A stretch of 6,837 bases of DNA from assembly GCA_964636275.1 (NCBI GenBank), contig CAZWRN010000044.1, positions 1-6,837 on the forward strand. Direction: 5' to 3'. The stretch comes from CAZWRN01 sp964636275 (GTDB lineage Bacteria > Patescibacteriota > Microgenomatia > Daviesbacterales > UBA10151). The position numbers were made by a program, and so were the translations under genes. Numbering within the stretch: the first letter of the stretch is position 1; each line of letters begins with the position of its first letter. Below are positions 5,371 through 6,837 of this stretch, piece by piece. The notes beneath the pieces are model-generated. The model did not search any database. It had not been told where the DNA came from and saw nothing but the letters and a program-made list of their open reading frames with translations.

Positions 5371-6664
5371 TACCAGCGCTCTCGGGATGAATGCCCGCAA
5401 TTTTATCTTTATTCGTCAGTTCAACAAAGGTCGTGCCAAACGAATCGCCGATGACAAGATCAAAACTAAAAAAATTTTGGTCAAACACGACGTACCTACT
5501 TCTCAGCTGATCACTGTTTTCAAAAACCGCGAAACAATTCGCGACTTCGATTGGCAATTACCCCAGCATGGTTTTGTGATCAAGCCAGCGAGAGGTTATG
5601 GGGGAGAGGGTATTATAGCTTTTCAATCTTGGGATGGCATGAATGGTATTACAACATCCGGAAAGAAATACTCCAAATCGGATATCGAATCACATCTGTA
5701 CGATGTATTGGATGGTGTTTATTCATTGCAATATTTACCCGATATTGCCTATATCGAGGAGCTGATACATCCAGATCCTTTTTTTCAAAAATTGGCGCCT
5801 TTAGGCCTGGCAGATATCCGGATTATCGTCTTCAATAAAGTTCCGGTGATGGCGATGATGCGTCTGCCTACCAGACAATCCGAAGGTAAAGCCAATATTC
5901 ATATGGGAGCGATTGCTGTTGGTATAAATATGCGCAATGGGGAAGCTGTTCATGCCTTAGTTAAAAATCAGGATGCCGAACAAACTCAAAAAATAGTTTC
6001 ACGTATTATTGGGACAAAAATACCAGAATGGGATAAGGTCCTCTTGATGGCTTCAAGAGCTCAGGAAGCCTGTGGATTGGGATATGCTGGTGTTGATATT
6101 GTGATGGATAAAAATAAAGGTCCTTTAGTTTTGGAGATAAATGCCAGACCTGGTCTCTCAATCCAGATCGCCAATCAGGCATCTTTGAGAACAAGACTAG
6201 AAAGATTGGAAAATTTACCAATTCCCTCAGCTGAAAGAGGAGTTGAATTGGCCAAATCTTTGTTTGGCGAAAAAGATGCTGAAGATGAAAATACCAAGAT
6301 ATTAGATGCTGTCGAACAAGTCAGTTTTCAAGTGGGTACTGAAACAAAGACTTACCTGGCCAAACTAGATACAGGAGCTTATCGGACATCACTAGACAAT
6401 AAATTGGTTGATGAACTTCAGTTAAAAATCTTAGACAGGCAGATCCTGATAAAATCAGCCAGCGGAGTCAATACCAGAAAGGCAGTCAGAGTTAGTTTTA
6501 CTTTACATGGCAGACAGATCAACTCTGTGGCAACCATTGTTGATCGTTCCCATTTAAAATACCCTTTGATCGTCGGTAGAAAAGACCTGAAAGGATTTTT
6601 GATCAATCCAGCTTTGCCAAAAGAGATGGAAGATGTCTCACAAGAAGATGATAATGATGAGTAG
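5360..6664 (+). CDS. RimK-related alpha-L-glutamate ligase-like ATP-grasp enzyme fused to a RimB-type retropepsin (Zn_protease family) domain
   Basis: This 434-residue cytoplasmic protein has two domains. The ATP-grasp part (about 1-300) shows K75 and the glycine-rich loop in FVIKPARGYGGEGI (72-85), LADIRIIVF (150-158), HMGAIAVGI (181-189), and the metal-binding D246 in GVDIVMD with E259 and N261 in LEINARPG. Such enzymes join an amino acid, often glutamate, to a carboxylate through an acyl phosphate. After a charged linker (about 303-318), a RimB-like domain (319-418) carries the retropepsin signature AKLDTGAYRTSL (D337-T-G-A) and a second motif YPLIVGRKDL (401-410). An acidic tail closes the chain. 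In many bacteria the two activities lie on separate neighbouring genes. The start overlaps the 7TM gene by 11 nt, implying coupled translation. ATG 5387 (Met10) also fits homologues, many of which start near GMNARN. The acceptor molecule is unknown. Confidence 0.88.
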   Translation: MAISTSALGMNARNFIFIRQFNKGRAKRIADDKIKTKKILVKHDVPTSQLITVFKNRETIRDFDWQLPQHGFVIKPARGYGGEGIIAFQSWDGMNGITTSGKKYSKSDIESHLYDVLDGVYSLQYLPDIAYIEELIHPDPFFQKLAPLGLADIRIIVFNKVPVMAMMRLPTRQSEGKANIHMGAIAVGINMRNGEAVHALVKNQDAEQTQKIVSRIIGTKIPEWDKVLLMASRAQEACGLGYAGVDIVMDKNKGPLVLEINARPGLSIQIANQASLRTRLERLENLPIPSAERGVELAKSLFGEKDAEDENTKILDAVEQVSFQVGTETKTYLAKLDTGAYRTSLDNKLVDELQLKILDRQILIKSASGVNTRKAVRVSFTLHGRQINSVATIVDRSHLKYPLIVGRKDLKGFLINPALPKEMEDVSQEDDNDE

Positions 6665-6670
6665 GATTCA

Positions 6671-6750
6671 ATAAATTATAAAAGATAAATGATAAAGTAT
6701 AAAACTTAGATTTGGTTTTATAATTTATACTTTGTACTTTATAATTTTTT
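6671..6750. terminator. Long AT-rich hairpin built from 7-nt ATAAANN units between convergent genes
   Basis: The left arm has five contiguous units of ATAAANN starting at 6671, 6678, 6685, 6692 and 6699. The right arm carries the same unit inverted (NNTTTAT with changes) at 6715, 6722, 6729, 6736 and 6743. A stem of about 33 positions can form around a 9-nt loop (6706-6714): inner 6698-6705 with 6715-6722 and outer 6673-6682 with 6738-6747 are perfect, and the middle is imperfect. A slipped pairing of 6671-6683 with 6716-6728 is also perfect. Six T's (6745-6750) end the right arm. Its place between two converging stop codons supports a terminator, possibly bidirectional, although the lack of GC pairs makes it unlike textbook terminators. 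Confidence 0.6.
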
Positions 6751-6837
6751 ATGCTATGCCGAGCACTGCGGTGAGACCAATAATGATCAGATAAATAGCG
6801 ATTAAGTAATTTAACAATTTTGGAAAAATTAAAATTA
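6749..6837 (-). CDS. C-terminal part of a small DUF3096-like membrane protein (runs off the window)
   Basis: The minus strand encodes 28 residues then TAA (6751-6749). The peptide begins ILIFPKLLNYL and ends in a hydrophobic helix with AIYLIIIGL. The PKLLNY-x-x-AIYLI-x-x-G pattern is that of DUF3096, a family of proteins of about 50 residues with two short membrane helices. Only the second helix is inside the window; the start and promoter lie beyond 6837. The stop codon overlaps the T-tract of the hairpin shared with the converging ligase gene. The function of the family is not known to me. The composition and the match to family spacing make a chance reading frame unlikely despite its length. 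Confidence 0.7.
   Translation of the reverse strand, partial: ILIFPKLLNYLIAIYLIIIGLTAVLGIA

Noticed and set aside
6006..6221. Minus-strand open frame inside the ATP-grasp domain
   Set aside because: It lies opposite the conserved GVDIVMD and LEINARPG motifs and has no family features.
1..6837. Recoded UGA (as in some CPR lineages)
   Set aside because: All complete genes read through under the standard code without in-frame TGA and stop at TAA or TAG, so no recoding is required.

Overview
The window is AT-rich and gene-dense, with short intergenic gaps and no rRNA, tRNA, mobile element or CRISPR array. The standard code fits: every complete gene ends in TAA or TAG and none needs a recoded TGA. 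The gene types suggest an uncultured member of the Patescibacteria (Candidate Phyla Radiation), perhaps a Microgenomates-type lineage. They include a minimal histidine kinase without a clear HAMP domain, a single-chain RnfD-like/flavoreductase fusion, a 7TM plus ATP-grasp pair, and a tiny DUF3096-like protein. This placement is an inference from style and not a phylogenetic result.

Layout from left to right: (1) 11-1525, a membrane electron-transfer protein joining an NqrB/RnfD-like membrane domain to a ferredoxin-reductase-like FAD/NAD module. (2) 1570-3291, an OmpR/PhoB-type response regulator and its histidine kinase, behind a compact promoter carrying a 7-4-7 direct repeat that looks like a Pho-box-type operator. 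(3) 3345-4298, a membrane-anchored extracytoplasmic serine hydrolase of the class A beta-lactamase fold, apparently without the omega-loop glutamate. (4) 4310-4365, a noncoding array of eight 7-nt units (CT[A/G]NNNN). (5) 4432-6664, an overlapping two-gene unit: an exported-N-terminus 7TM protein, then an ATP-grasp RimK-like ligase fused to a RimB-type retropepsin domain. (6) 6671-6750, a long AT-rich hairpin made of 7-nt ATAAANN units, lying between convergent genes. (7) 6749-6837 on the minus strand, the C-terminus of a small DUF3096-like membrane protein that runs off the window.

Three genes have a -10 element only 6-8 nt before the start codon, and none of the starts has a convincing Shine-Dalgarno sequence. 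Leaderless transcription is therefore the simplest reading, and it also decides the start of the serine hydrolase. The two-component system could sense the envelope, and several other genes (redox protein, serine hydrolase, 7TM protein) act at the membrane or envelope, but nothing in the sequence proves that the regulator controls them.

The points most worth pursuing are the ligase-protease fusion with its reduced 7TM partner, the 7-nt periodic architecture of two separate intergenic regions, and the Rnf/Nqr-like protein that has lost the covalent-FMN loop.
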